Part shown: positions 17,562 through 26,308 of the stretch, piece by piece
Layout of the letters: every line of letters begins with the position of its first letter
Position numbering within the stretch: the stretch's first letter is position 1
Assembly (NCBI RefSeq): GCF_008014345.1
Contig: NZ_VPFL01000014.1
Coordinates: 36,112-100,111, forward strand
DNA length: 64,000 nt
Origin: Pelomicrobium methylotrophicum
GTDB lineage: Bacteria > Pseudomonadota > Gammaproteobacteria > Burkholderiales > UBA6910
Direction of reading: 5' to 3'
Notes under the pieces: model-generated
The model's database searches: none
What the model saw: only the letters and a program-made list of their open reading frames with translations
What the model was told of the DNA's origin: nothing
Position numbers and translations under genes: made by a program

Positions 17562-19496
17562 ATGTCTTCAGTCAAGGAAACCTTAGGCTTTCAGGCGGAA
17601 GTCAAACAGCTTCTCAACCTGATGATCCACTCCTTGTACTCCAACAAGGAGATTTTCCTGCGCGAGCTCATCTCCAACGCCTCCGATGCCTGCGACAAGC
17701 TGCGCTTCGAGGCCATGGCGGACCCGGCCCTGTACGAGGACGACCCCGAACTGAAAATCCGCGTCACCTACGACAAGGCCGCGCGCACCATCACGGTGAG
17801 CGACAACGGTATCGGCATGTCCCGGCAGGAGGTGATCGAAAACATCGGCACCATCGCCAAATCGGGGACGCGGGAATTCTTTGAGCGGCTGACCGGCGAT
17901 CAAGCGCGCGACGCCCACCTGATCGGTCAGTTCGGCGTCGGCTTCTATTCGTCTTTCATTGTGGCCGACAAGGTAACCCTGATCACCCGGCGCGCCGGGC
18001 TCACCAAGGAGCACGCAGTCAAGTGGGAGTCCACGGGGGAGGGCGAGTACACCATAGAGACGGTGGAGCGCCCGCAGCGGGGCACCGAAGTGATCCTGCA
18101 CCTGCGCCAGGGTGAAGACGAGTTGCTCTCCAACGAGCGGCTGCGCACCATCATCCGCAAGTACTCGGACCACATCCAGCTTCCCATCCTCATGAAGAAG
18201 GAGGTCTGGGATAAGGACCGGCGCGAATACGTACCGGCAGGGGAGGAAGAAACCGTGAACCGGGCCTCCGCTCTGTGGGCGCGGCCCAAGAGCGAGATCA
18301 CCCGCGAACAGTACGAGGAGTTCTACAAGCACGTGGCCCACGACTTCGAGCCGCCGCTCGCGTGGGTGCATGCCCGAATCGAAGGCAAGACGGAGTACAC
18401 GTTGCTCCTCTATCTGCCGTCCCGGGCACCGTTCGATCTTTGGGACCGGGAGCATCGCCGGGGATTAAAGCTTTACGTGCGGCGTGTGTTCATCATGGAC
18501 GACGCCGAGCGGCTCATGCCTTACTACCTGCGCTTCGTGCGCGGCATCGTGGACTCCAACGACTTGCCCCTCAACGTCTCCCGGGAAATCCTGCAGCAGT
18601 CGAAGGACATCGAGACAATCCGTGCGGGTTGCGTCAAGCGCACGCTCGGCCTTTTGGAAGAGCTGGCGCAGAACGAGCCGGAGAAGTACGCGCGCTTCTG
18701 GCAGGAGTTCGGGCGGGTCCTCAAAGAGGGCATAGGTGAGGACCCCGCCAACCGCGACCGCATCGCGAAGCTGCTTCGGTTTGCTTCCACCTACACCGAT
18801 AGCGACGCGCAGACGGTATCCCTCGCTGACTACCTCTCCCGCATGAAGGAGGGGCAGGAGAAGATTTACTACATCACTGCCGACAGCTTCGCCGCCGCGA
18901 AGAACAGCCCCCATCTGGAAGTGTTCCGCAAGAAAGGCGTGGAAGTGCTGCTCCTGTACGACCGGGTGGATGAGTGGGTGGTGGCGAACCTGCCGCAGTT
19001 CGAGGACAGGCCGCTGCAATCGGTGGCCAAGGGAGACCTGGATCTGGGCAAGCTGGAGGACGAGGCGGAGCGGAAAGAGCGCGAGCGTGAGGAGCGCGAA
19101 TTCAAGGATTTGGTGTCACGTATCCAGGAAGCCCTGGGCGAGCGGGTGAAGGAGGTGCGGGTGGGTCACCGCCTCACGGAATCCCCCGCTTGCCTGGTGG
19201 TGGACCAGCACGCCATCGGCATGAATCTGGAGCGTCTGCTCAAGCTCGCCGGCCAGAAGGTGACGCCCACTCGGCCCATCCTGGAGATCAATCCTCGGCA
19301 TCCCTTGGTGGAGCGGCTGAAAAAGGAGCCGCCGGGCAGCCGTTTCATGGACTGGAGTCACCTCTTGTTCGAGCAAGCGCTGCTCGCCGAAGGCGGCCAA
19401 CCCGACGATCCCGCGGCGTTCGTCAAGCGTCTTAACCAGCTCATGCTGGCCCTCGTCGGCGAAGAAAGTCGCATCTGGATACCAGGAAAGGATTAG
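17562..19496 (+). CDS. htpG: Molecular chaperone HtpG (Hsp90)
   Basis: The 644-residue bacterial Hsp90 is a cytoplasmic dimeric ATP-dependent chaperone. The GHKL ATPase domain shows [17 protein letters not shown] and GQFGVGFYS. The middle domain has the catalytic-loop region [12 protein letters not shown]. The C-terminal dimerisation domain is complete. ATG 17562 ([11 protein letters not shown]) is chosen; the GTG at 17511 is within the promoter. It is expected to be heat induced. Confidence 0.97.
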   Translation: MSSVKETLGFQAEVKQLLNLMIHSLYSNKEIFLRELISNASDACDKLRFEAMADPALYEDDPELKIRVTYDKAARTITVSDNGIGMSRQEVIENIGTIAKSGTREFFERLTGDQARDAHLIGQFGVGFYSSFIVADKVTLITRRAGLTKEHAVKWESTGEGEYTIETVERPQRGTEVILHLRQGEDELLSNERLRTIIRKYSDHIQLPILMKKEVWDKDRREYVPAGEEETVNRASALWARPKSEITREQYEEFYKHVAHDFEPPLAWVHARIEGKTEYTLLLYLPSRAPFDLWDREHRRGLKLYVRRVFIMDDAERLMPYYLRFVRGIVDSNDLPLNVSREILQQSKDIETIRAGCVKRTLGLLEELAQNEPEKYARFWQEFGRVLKEGIGEDPANRDRIAKLLRFASTYTDSDAQTVSLADYLSRMKEGQEKIYYITADSFAAAKNSPHLEVFRKKGVEVLLLYDRVDEWVVANLPQFEDRPLQSVAKGDLDLGKLEDEAERKEREREEREFKDLVSRIQEALGERVKEVRVGHRLTESPACLVVDQHAIGMNLERLLKLAGQKVTPTRPILEINPRHPLVERLKKEPPGSRFMDWSHLLFEQALLAEGGQPDDPAAFVKRLNQLMLALVGEESRIWIPGKD

Positions 19497-19536
19497 CGGT
19501 CATCGGCGCGCTCTTCAGGCGCTCCTACGAGGCTCC

Positions 19537-20487
19537 CTAGTACCATAGCCCGTGGACGTGCCAGCGCGGCCGTCGTGTCACGGGCGGCACTTGGCGCAGG
19601 AAGGGAAGATCCCAAGGACCGCGCCACGGTTCAGGCGCGGTCTGGGCCATCGCCAGCAGTCGCCGTATCCGCTCCCGGGTGGGCGGATGGGTGCGCAGCA
19701 CAGCCGGTTCCGGCGTGTGGCGGCCGGGAAAGAAGATTTGCTCGATCCAGGGGCGATGGCGCCGCTCTAGCTTTTCCAGCGCCGAGGCGAGACCGAGGGG
19801 ATCGCCGGTCAGCTCCGCAGCGGCGCGGTCGGCGTCGTACTCACGCACGCGGGACAGACCCAATTGAAGCAGCGTCGTCAAATGGGGCGCGGCAGCGAGG
19901 ACGAGCAGCGCAGACCACGGTGCCTCGTAGCCTGCGAGGTAAGCGGCTGGAAGCGTTACCATGAGCAGCACCAAGCCTGCCAGCGACAGGAACGCCGTCA
20001 CGCGGCTTACCACGTCTGCGAGCTGCATCACCCAGATGTCGTTGTTGCGCACGTGGGCGATTTCGTGGGCAAGCACGCCCATGAGTTCCCGCGGCCCCAT
20101 GGCGCGCAGCAGCCCGTCGGTCACGGCGATGGCCGCGCTCGCGCGATCGCCCACCGTAAAGGCGTTGAGCGCCCTTGAAGGCACATAATAGAGCCGCGGG
20201 ACTGCAGGCAGCTGCGCTCGCCGCGCGAGCGCCTCCACCAACCGGTAGAGGTCTGGCGCGTACCAGGGCGGGATCTCCCGCGCCTTGTAAGCCCTCAGAA
20301 TCAGATGAGGCGAAAGCTTGGGCCCGATGGCCAACACGATGGGCACCAGCACCGCCCACCAGATCAGGCCCTCGGTGCCTGCGATCAGCCAGCCCGCGAG
20401 TCCGGCAATGCCCGCCATCGCCCCGAGCAGCGCCGCTGACTGCCAGGCGTTGTACAAGCGATGCTTGAGGGCTTCGCTGCGGTTCAT
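19537..20487 (-). CDS. M48-family membrane metalloprotease, HtpX-like
   Basis: A 316-residue membrane protease. The zinc motif HEIAH lies in LMGVLAHEIAHVRNND, and the third ligand is probably the Glu in VREYDADRAA. Four hydrophobic segments are visible, two near the N-terminus and two after the zinc site. HtpX degrades misfolded membrane proteins. The start is MNRSEALK at 20487; a longer frame adds an unlikely N-terminus. It converges with htpG, so two stress genes lie tail to tail. Confidence 0.88.
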   Translation of the reverse strand: MNRSEALKHRLYNAWQSAALLGAMAGIAGLAGWLIAGTEGLIWWAVLVPIVLAIGPKLSPHLILRAYKAREIPPWYAPDLYRLVEALARRAQLPAVPRLYYVPSRALNAFTVGDRASAAIAVTDGLLRAMGPRELMGVLAHEIAHVRNNDIWVMQLADVVSRVTAFLSLAGLVLLMVTLPAAYLAGYEAPWSALLVLAAAPHLTTLLQLGLSRVREYDADRAAAELTGDPLGLASALEKLERRHRPWIEQIFFPGRHTPEPAVLRTHPPTRERIRRLLAMAQTAPEPWRGPWDLPFLRQVPPVTRRPRWHVHGLWY

Positions 20488-20598
20488 GGCGGGTGGGTTC
20501 CCTCTGTGCTGATGAATAGGGGCGTGGTCCCTGGGATTCAAACCCCAAGCGCACGCCTGGGATCAAGCCCCGACGGAAAAACGTGCTGGCAGGTCAGA

Positions 20599-21402
20599 TC
20601 AGCGGCCGCGCCAGTGGGGAGTCCGCTTCTCGATGAAGGCGTCGATGCCTTCCAGCGCGTCCTCGGCCATCATGTTGCAGGTCATGGCCTCCGAAGCGAG
20701 CCGGTAGGCCTCCTCCAGGCCGGCTTCCAGCTGCCGGTAGAACAGGCGTTTGCCGGTGGCCACCGCGACGGGCGATTTGGAGATAATGGCGGCACAGAGC
20801 CGGTCCACCTCCTCGTCCAGCCTGTCCGCCGGCACCACCCGGTTTACCAGCCCACGCTCAAGGGCAGTGCGGGCATCGATGAACTCGCCAGTCATCAGCA
20901 TTTCCATGGCCTGCTTGCGGGAGACGTTGCGCGACAAGGCCACGCCGGGCGTGGAACAGAACAACCCGAAGTTGATGCCGGAGGTGGCGAAGCGGGCCTC
21001 CTCGGAAGCGACCGCGAGATCGCATTGGGCCACCAGTTGACAGCCGGCGGCCGTGGCGAGCCCATGGACGCGGGCGATGACCGGCTGCGGGATGCGGGTG
21101 AGGGTCAGCATCATGCGGCTGCACTGGTCGAACAGCCTGCGGATAAAGACTGGGTCCCGGTTGGCGCGCAGTTCTTTCAAGTCGTGGCCCGGGCAGAACG
21201 CCTTGCCTGCGCCGGCGATGACCACCACCCGTACGCTTGAGTCTCCGCCGATCGCCTCGAGCGCCTCCTGCAACGCCTCCAGCAACGCCTTGGAGAGGGC
21301 GTTGTAGGCCTTGGGGCGGTTGAGCGTGAGCGTGGCGACGCCGTTGGCGTCGTGACGAAGCAGTATGGGTTCCTCGGTCTGAGGGGCGGTGGCAGTGCTC
21401 AC
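20599..21402 (-). CDS. Enoyl-CoA hydratase/isomerase family protein
   Basis: A crotonase-family protein of 267 residues from GTG 21402, which follows AAGGAAG; a second GTG at 21423 is possible. Oxyanion-hole segments are visible in AGAGKAFCPGHDLKEL and HGLATAAGCQLVAQCDLA. The catalytic-Glu positions of classical hydratases are not obvious (TSGINFGLFC), as in the ECHDC3-like branch. The exact reaction is therefore unknown. Its closest domain relative here is the RpfF-like gene, but it lacks the RpfF motifs. Confidence 0.8.
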   Translation of the reverse strand: MSTATAPQTEEPILLRHDANGVATLTLNRPKAYNALSKALLEALQEALEAIGGDSSVRVVVIAGAGKAFCPGHDLKELRANRDPVFIRRLFDQCSRMMLTLTRIPQPVIARVHGLATAAGCQLVAQCDLAVASEEARFATSGINFGLFCSTPGVALSRNVSRKQAMEMLMTGEFIDARTALERGLVNRVVPADRLDEEVDRLCAAIISKSPVAVATGKRLFYRQLEAGLEEAYRLASEAMTCNMMAEDALEGIDAFIEKRTPHWRGR

Positions 21403-21520
21403 GAGGCGATCTTCCTTCGGCACCTGGCAAGTAAGGACATTATAGAAACGGAAGCGGCGCCGAGGCTACCCTGGGCGCCTAGCGAAAGGACGCGCCGTGT
21501 TGGGGAGTGGACGCTTGAGG

Positions 21521-21901
21521 TCACCGAGGGCTCATCTGGCGTGGCTCGCAGGGCGCGAGCACGACGGGGCCTCGGTGTTCCCCCACATACCGGGCCAGCG
21601 GGCGGCAGTCTCCCTGTACGCAGATTTGATAATCGGGGGTGAAGTCGGAATTGGCGAGGGTCAAGCGGTCGATCGGCGCAAGCGTTCCAGCGTAATGCCA
21701 CCACCCACCGGCAAAGCGGGCATGGGGTGGCGGCTCCATGCCCGCCCCGGAACCCTGGACCCGGGCCGCGACCAGCACCAGCCGGCCATCCACGACGCGG
21801 TAATCCTCCTCCCAGCGGATCTTCTCGACGGAATGGTCCCAAGCCAGGGTAAGGGCAGGGGCGAGCACCCACCAGGCGGCACCCGTGACCAGGCAGATCA
21901 T
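21521..21901 (-). CDS. DUF1850 domain protein
   Basis: A 126-residue protein with an N-terminal hydrophobic segment and the DUF1850 hallmarks WDHSVEKIRWEEDYRV and GSGAGMEPPP, then a paired-cysteine segment (ICVQGDC). DUF1850 proteins are commonly found with TAXI-type TRAP transporters, but no transporter is next to this one. Its ATG overlaps the stop of the upstream gene (ATGA at 21898-21901). Function unknown; probably exported or membrane-anchored. Confidence 0.75.
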   Translation of the reverse strand: MICLVTGAAWWVLAPALTLAWDHSVEKIRWEEDYRVVDGRLVLVAARVQGSGAGMEPPPHARFAGGWWHYAGTLAPIDRLTLANSDFTPDYQICVQGDCRPLARYVGEHRGPVVLAPCEPRQMSPR

Positions 21902-22215
21902 GGCTGTTTCAGGAAGCCCTCTCGGTAGACCCGTGCGACCTCGCGCAGCAGCGATCGAATCGGAACGTCAGCGGCAAGCCCGTCGATGTCTTCGAAAAAA
22001 GGGGGGACGGCGCTCATGGGCGGCTTGCAGAGGCCTTCCTTCAGGTCCGCCAGGAGTTGCCTGAGGCCCGCCAGGATGCGCTCCATGGGCATCCGGTAGC
22101 GTTCCCAGTTCTCTTCGGGGTCTGCGTCGTCGATGCAAGCGAGGAAGTCGTCCGCTTCCTCGATGGTCTCAACCACGAGTGCGATATACTCCTCCAACGT
22201 GCGGGGGGATTCCAT
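21898..22215 (-). CDS. Hypothetical acidic helical protein
   Basis: A 105-residue, Glu/Asp-rich, probably all-helical cytoplasmic protein without cysteine clusters or a signal peptide. Four-nucleotide overlap with the DUF1850 gene suggests translational coupling and a shared role. No family is recognised. Upstream on the same strand lie a decayed duplicate of the hdrB 3' end and then hdrB itself. Confidence 0.6.
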   Translation of the reverse strand: MESPRTLEEYIALVVETIEEADDFLACIDDADPEENWERYRMPMERILAGLRQLLADLKEGLCKPPMSAVPPFFEDIDGLAADVPIRSLLREVARVYREGFLKQP

Positions 22216-22217
22216 CC

Positions 22218-22291
22218 GATCTACTTTTTTACCATCTTGACCGCGATTTCCTCCAGCTTCCGGGCGCGAATGACCTGACCGGAGGGGCCGG
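22218..22291 (-). pseudogene. Duplicated 3' end of hdrB (remnant)
   Basis: This strand-minus segment repeats the last 20 or so codons of the hdrB gene that ends at 22351, including GQVIRARKLEEIAVK and a lysine-rich end with stop. A few substitutions separate the copies. The rest of the gene is absent, and the two copies are about 125 bp apart, with unrelated DNA between. It is a decayed partial tandem duplication. Confidence 0.75.
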
Positions 22292-22350
22292 CCCGCGACA
22301 CGGAAGCTGCCTTGGCAGTTGGAGCGGGAGCGGGCCGAAGAGGCCTCGAC

Positions 22351-23262
22351 CTACTTCTTCACCACCTTGACCGCGATTTCCTCCAACTTCCGGGCGCGAA
22401 TGACCTGACCGTCGAGGCCGGCCTCCTTGACGCTGCCTCCGTACGCCACGGTCATGAGCTGGCTGTAATAGGTGACCGGCATGTTGAACTTGGTGCCGTA
22501 GCGCTTGTTGATCTCCGACTGGTAAATTTCCACGTTGGCCTGGCACAGGGGGCAGGGAGTGACGATCATGTCGGCGCCGTGGTCGTAGGCCGACTCGACG
22601 ATGTCCTTGATCTGCTTCTGGCTCTTTTCCGGTTCCGAGAACGCCAGCGCCCCGCCGCAGCAGGTCACCTTCTGATCGTAGTCGGTGACGGCCTCTCCGC
22701 CCAGCGTTTCCACCAACTTGTCCAAGTACATGGGGTTTTCGAACGACTCGCCGGCGATGCCAAAGGGTCGGTTGGTCTGGCAGCCCACGTAGCCGGCGAA
22801 CTTGATGCCCTCCAAGGGCTTCACCACCGGCTTGGCCAGCTCCTCGTAGCCGAAGTCTTCGATCAGGACTTCCACCATGTGCCGGATCTCGGCCTCGCCT
22901 TTATAGGTCAGGCCTGCCTCCTTGAGCGCTTCCTGGGTATCGGCCAGCAGGGTGCTCGAGGCGGCGAGTTTCTCTTTCGTCTCCCGCGCGCCGAGCCAGC
23001 AGGCGGCGCAAGTGGCCACGATGTCCTGGCCCGGCAGATGCTGTTCGGAGAGAGCGAAATTGCGGGCGTTGAGAACGTGGCGCGCCAGCTCCCCCGAGCC
23101 CGCGTAGCCAATCGATGCCCCGCAACAGTTCCAGTCAGGGATCTCGGTCAGCTTGATGTCCAGCACCTTGCACATGGAGTTGACCGAGACCATGTAGTTC
23201 GCCGCCGATGCCCGCAGCTGCGAGGAGCAGCCCGGATAGAACGCGTATTCCTTCTTTGCCAT
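22351..23262 (-). CDS. hdrB: Heterodisulfide reductase-like subunit B (HdrB) of the Qmo-type complex
   Basis: A 303-residue protein with two CCG domains that bind noncubane [4Fe-4S] clusters in HdrB: PGCSSQL, DWNCCGAS and ATCAACW in the first, VGCQTNRP, VTCCGGAL and TPCPLCQANVE in the second. The start has AGGAGG. In complexes lacking QmoC, HdrB with HdrC replaces it and exchanges electrons with quinone or a thiol/disulfide carrier. It is the last gene of qmoA-qmoB-hdrC-hdrB. Confidence 0.9.
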   Translation of the reverse strand: MAKKEYAFYPGCSSQLRASAANYMVSVNSMCKVLDIKLTEIPDWNCCGASIGYAGSGELARHVLNARNFALSEQHLPGQDIVATCAACWLGARETKEKLAASSTLLADTQEALKEAGLTYKGEAEIRHMVEVLIEDFGYEELAKPVVKPLEGIKFAGYVGCQTNRPFGIAGESFENPMYLDKLVETLGGEAVTDYDQKVTCCGGALAFSEPEKSQKQIKDIVESAYDHGADMIVTPCPLCQANVEIYQSEINKRYGTKFNMPVTYYSQLMTVAYGGSVKEAGLDGQVIRARKLEEIAVKVVKK

Positions 23263-23353
23263 GACAACCTCCTGTGGCTCGAACCGCGGGGGCTGAGGCG
23301 CACAGGTTATGCGCTTCTTCTTCTGCGGCTCGGCGTCTCCGCGGTTGACGCCT

Positions 23354-23977
23354 TCAACTGGAGAATCCCTTTCTGCGATTCTCGATCTCGTAGGCTTTTT
23401 TGAGCATCGCGTGGATGCCTTTCTTGTCCTTGCACCCGTGTCCCTTGATCAGTTCGAACGGATTCAAGCGCTTGGCCAGCAACAGACCGAGCCCGATGTG
23501 GCGCAGGGCCCACGCTTTCTTAATGCCGGCGATGAAGCCGTCGCTGAAATAGAGGCCGAGGGTGAGTTTCAGCTCGTTCACCCGGCCGGTCCTGGTGCAA
23601 TTGTTCCAGAACAGGACCGAGAACTTGCGCGTGGGCTGGTTCTTGGGCGCGAGCCCGAGCCGGTGGGCGTAGGTGGCGAGCCCGTGCATGATCTGGGTGA
23701 TGGGCAGCTGCCGCGGGCAGCGCACGACGCAGTTGTAGCAGGACGTACACATCCACATGGAGTCCGAGGTCAGCACCTCCTCGCGCCTGCCTGCCCGGAT
23801 CATCATGAACAGCTCCTGGGGTGGATGCGCCCAATGGGGCCCGAACGGACAGGATCCCGAACAGACCCCGCACTGCATGCACATTTTGACCCAATGGCCT
23901 TCCTCGACCCGCTCTTCCACCTCCTTGAGGAAGTTGTTGCGGTAGCGCTCGACGGCCTCAACGTTCAGGTCACCCAT
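23354..23977 (-). CDS. hdrC: Heterodisulfide reductase-like subunit C (HdrC)
   Basis: A 207-residue iron-sulfur protein with two [4Fe-4S] motifs, CMQCGVCSGSCP and CTSCYNCVVRCP. It relays electrons between the flavin subunits QmoA/QmoB and HdrB. No fused cytochrome b domain is present, unlike QmoC. GGAG lies six bases before the ATG. An 88-bp gap with a heptamer palindrome separates it from qmoB. Confidence 0.9.
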   Translation of the reverse strand: MGDLNVEAVERYRNNFLKEVEERVEEGHWVKMCMQCGVCSGSCPFGPHWAHPPQELFMMIRAGRREEVLTSDSMWMCTSCYNCVVRCPRQLPITQIMHGLATYAHRLGLAPKNQPTRKFSVLFWNNCTRTGRVNELKLTLGLYFSDGFIAGIKKAWALRHIGLGLLLAKRLNPFELIKGHGCKDKKGIHAMLKKAYEIENRRKGFSS

Positions 23978-23990
23978 TCCGTACTCCTCG

Positions 23991-24060
23991 GTGAAGCGTG
24001 AAGAGTGAAAGGTGAATCGAATAAGGTCCTCTCCCTCACCCTTCCCTCTTTACCCTTCAC
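23991..24060. repeat. Heptamer palindrome, qmoB-hdrC gap
   Basis: The left arm is four exact-phase 7-bp units: GTGAAGC (23991), GTGAAGA (23998), GTGAAAG (24005), GTGAATC (24012). The right arm is four complementary units: CCCTCAC (24033), CCTTCCC (24040), TCTTTAC (24047), CCTTCAC (24054). The transcript between qmoB and hdrC would fold into a long hairpin. Related copies lie at 7381-7443 and 28277-28357. Confidence 0.7.
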
Positions 24061-24065
24061 CTGTT

Positions 24066-26288
24066 TTAGCCGAAGCCCTTCATCGGGCTCAGGCCGATTT
24101 CGTTGATCTTGGCCACGTAGTCATTGATGAGTTGCGGCACGCGGGCAATGTCGGTGATGGCGACCTCGTAGCTCGCCACCCGCTCGGTTTCGAGGGCAAG
24201 TTGTTTCAGCGTGTCGTCGATCTTGCTCATACGGTAAGTGGCAAGCTCTGAGCCTTTCACGAAGTGGCATTGGTAATCCTCGCCGTGCTTGCAGCCCATG
24301 AGCATCACTCCGTCGTAGCCGGCGTTGAGCGCGTCGGTGACCCAGATGGTATTGACCGACCCCAAGCAGCGTACGGGGATCACCCGCACGAACGGGCTAT
24401 AGTGGTGGCGGCCCATGCCCGCCATGTCCAGCGCCGGATAGGCGTCGTTCTCGCAGGCCAGCACCAGGATGCGCGGCTTCTCAGAGAACTCGTCGGGGAT
24501 GTCCACCGCTTTGATCTGGGCGCCGACGGTGTCCACCGAATAGTTTTCAAACGAGATGACCCGTACCGGACAGGCGCCCATGCAGGTGCCGCAGCGCCGG
24601 CAGCGGCTTTCGTTGAAGACGGGATAGCGTTTTTCGTCCTCGTCGATGGCGCCGAAGGGGCACTCCACCGTGCAACGCTTGCACTGGGTGCAGCCGTCGA
24701 GCCGCACGATGGGGTACGACAAGTCGCCCGAGCGGGGATGGGCGGCACGGCCCAGGCCGGCGTTTTCCATCGCTTGGATGGCTTTGAGCGCTGCGCCGGT
24801 GGCATCCTCTAGCGCTTGCGCGATGTCCATGGGGCGGCGCACCGGGCCGGCGGCGTAGATGCCGGTGCGGCGCGTCTCGTATGGGAAGCAGATGAAATGC
24901 GAGTCGGTGAAACCGTACTTGAGCTGCGGCAGGTCAGGCCCCTGGCGGTACTGGAGATTGAGGACCGAAATGGCCTTCCGCTGCTCTTCCGGCATGTCCT
25001 GATGCTTCTCGATGTCTACGCCGGATACTGGCACTTGGCCCGTGGCCAGCACTACCAGGTCGGCCTCCACATGAGCGTTCTTGTCGTCCAGGATCAAGTC
25101 GTGGAAGTTGACCTTGCAGCGTCCCCCGTCCACCTCAACGCCGGATACCTTGCCCTTGGTGAAGGTCACGCCTTTGGCCTGGCCGCTGCGGTAGAAGTCC
25201 TCGCCGTTGCCCGGCACTCGCAGGTCGGTGTAGATCACCACCGTGTCCACATCCGGGTTGGCATCCTTGAAGTACATGGCCTGCTTGATGCTGGTGGCGC
25301 AGCAATGGCCGGAGCAGTAAGGCAGGTGCTTGCCCGTATCGTCGCGTTGACCAGCACACTGAATGAAGACGACCGTTTTCACCTCCGCCCCGTCGGACGG
25401 GCGGCGGATGGGCTGGCCGTTTTCCGCCGCCTCCAGCGCCAGCTTCTCGAGCCCGGCCTGGTCTACCACGTTGGGGCTCTTGCCGCCCCCCAACTCGGGA
25501 AGCTTGGCGATGTCGTAGGTCGTGAAGCCTGTGGCTTGGACAATGGCGCCGAACTCGTCACTCACGCAGTCGCCGCTTTCAGTGGCGATCTTCACCGTGA
25601 ACCTGCCCGGTGCGCCGCTGGTGGAGGCGACCACCGAGTTCAAACGCACTTCGATATTGGGATCCTGCTGGATGGACTCGATAAGCTGCTGCACTCCGGT
25701 GTCTATCGGGTCCCGATAGGGTTCCCGATCGGGCACCCGCCTCCAGAGCCGCGCGGCCCAACCGCCCAGCGCCCCGGTTTTTTCCACCAGCGTCACCTGG
25801 TAACCAGCCTTGGATGCCTCCCGCGCGGCCGTCATGCCGGAGACGCCGCCGCCCACCACGAGCAGCCGTTTCGAGTGACCGACGTTGGGATTGCCGGCCG
25901 GCTGTTTCATTTTCTTCACCTCCGCGCAGGCCATGCGCACGTAGTCGTCGGCCATTTCCTGCCTGACCTCGCGCTGTTCCTCGTCTTCGGGTTGGCTCCA
26001 GATGACGCCTTCGCGGATGTTGGCCCGGGCCACGGCTACGGTTGGGAAGTGGAACGCTTCCGTCTTCGCCCGCCGCGAGCAGGCGGCGATCACGAGGTGG
26101 GTGACGCCTTCTTTCTCGATATCGTCCCGGATCACCTTGACGCCCTCGGCGGAACACAGGAAGTCGTGCTCCCGCACCAACTGCATCTTGCCTTCTTTCT
26201 GCGCGATCTTGGCCATCTGGGCGGTATCCACCCGCTCGCCGATGCCACAGCCCCGGCAGATGTACGCAGCGGCCTTCATCTCCGACAT
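24066..26288 (-). CDS. qmoB: Quinone-interacting oxidoreductase subunit B (QmoB)
   Basis: A 740-residue HdrA-like flavoprotein with an MvhD-like end. N-terminal CRGCG and the FAD motif VVGGGVSGMTAA precede a second dinucleotide region. Ferredoxin motifs CTQCKRCTVECP and CRRCGTCMGACP follow, then a C-terminal MvhD-like domain (VRCLGSVN, MGCKHGEDYQCH). QmoB with QmoA passes electrons between APS reductase and the quinone pool in dissimilatory sulfur metabolism. GGGAGG precedes the start. aprBA is not in the window. Confidence 0.92.
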   Translation of the reverse strand: MSEMKAAAYICRGCGIGERVDTAQMAKIAQKEGKMQLVREHDFLCSAEGVKVIRDDIEKEGVTHLVIAACSRRAKTEAFHFPTVAVARANIREGVIWSQPEDEEQREVRQEMADDYVRMACAEVKKMKQPAGNPNVGHSKRLLVVGGGVSGMTAAREASKAGYQVTLVEKTGALGGWAARLWRRVPDREPYRDPIDTGVQQLIESIQQDPNIEVRLNSVVASTSGAPGRFTVKIATESGDCVSDEFGAIVQATGFTTYDIAKLPELGGGKSPNVVDQAGLEKLALEAAENGQPIRRPSDGAEVKTVVFIQCAGQRDDTGKHLPYCSGHCCATSIKQAMYFKDANPDVDTVVIYTDLRVPGNGEDFYRSGQAKGVTFTKGKVSGVEVDGGRCKVNFHDLILDDKNAHVEADLVVLATGQVPVSGVDIEKHQDMPEEQRKAISVLNLQYRQGPDLPQLKYGFTDSHFICFPYETRRTGIYAAGPVRRPMDIAQALEDATGAALKAIQAMENAGLGRAAHPRSGDLSYPIVRLDGCTQCKRCTVECPFGAIDEDEKRYPVFNESRCRRCGTCMGACPVRVISFENYSVDTVGAQIKAVDIPDEFSEKPRILVLACENDAYPALDMAGMGRHHYSPFVRVIPVRCLGSVNTIWVTDALNAGYDGVMLMGCKHGEDYQCHFVKGSELATYRMSKIDDTLKQLALETERVASYEVAITDIARVPQLINDYVAKINEIGLSPMKGFG

Positions 26289-26308
26289 TGCACTTGCCTC
26301 CCGCCGTC

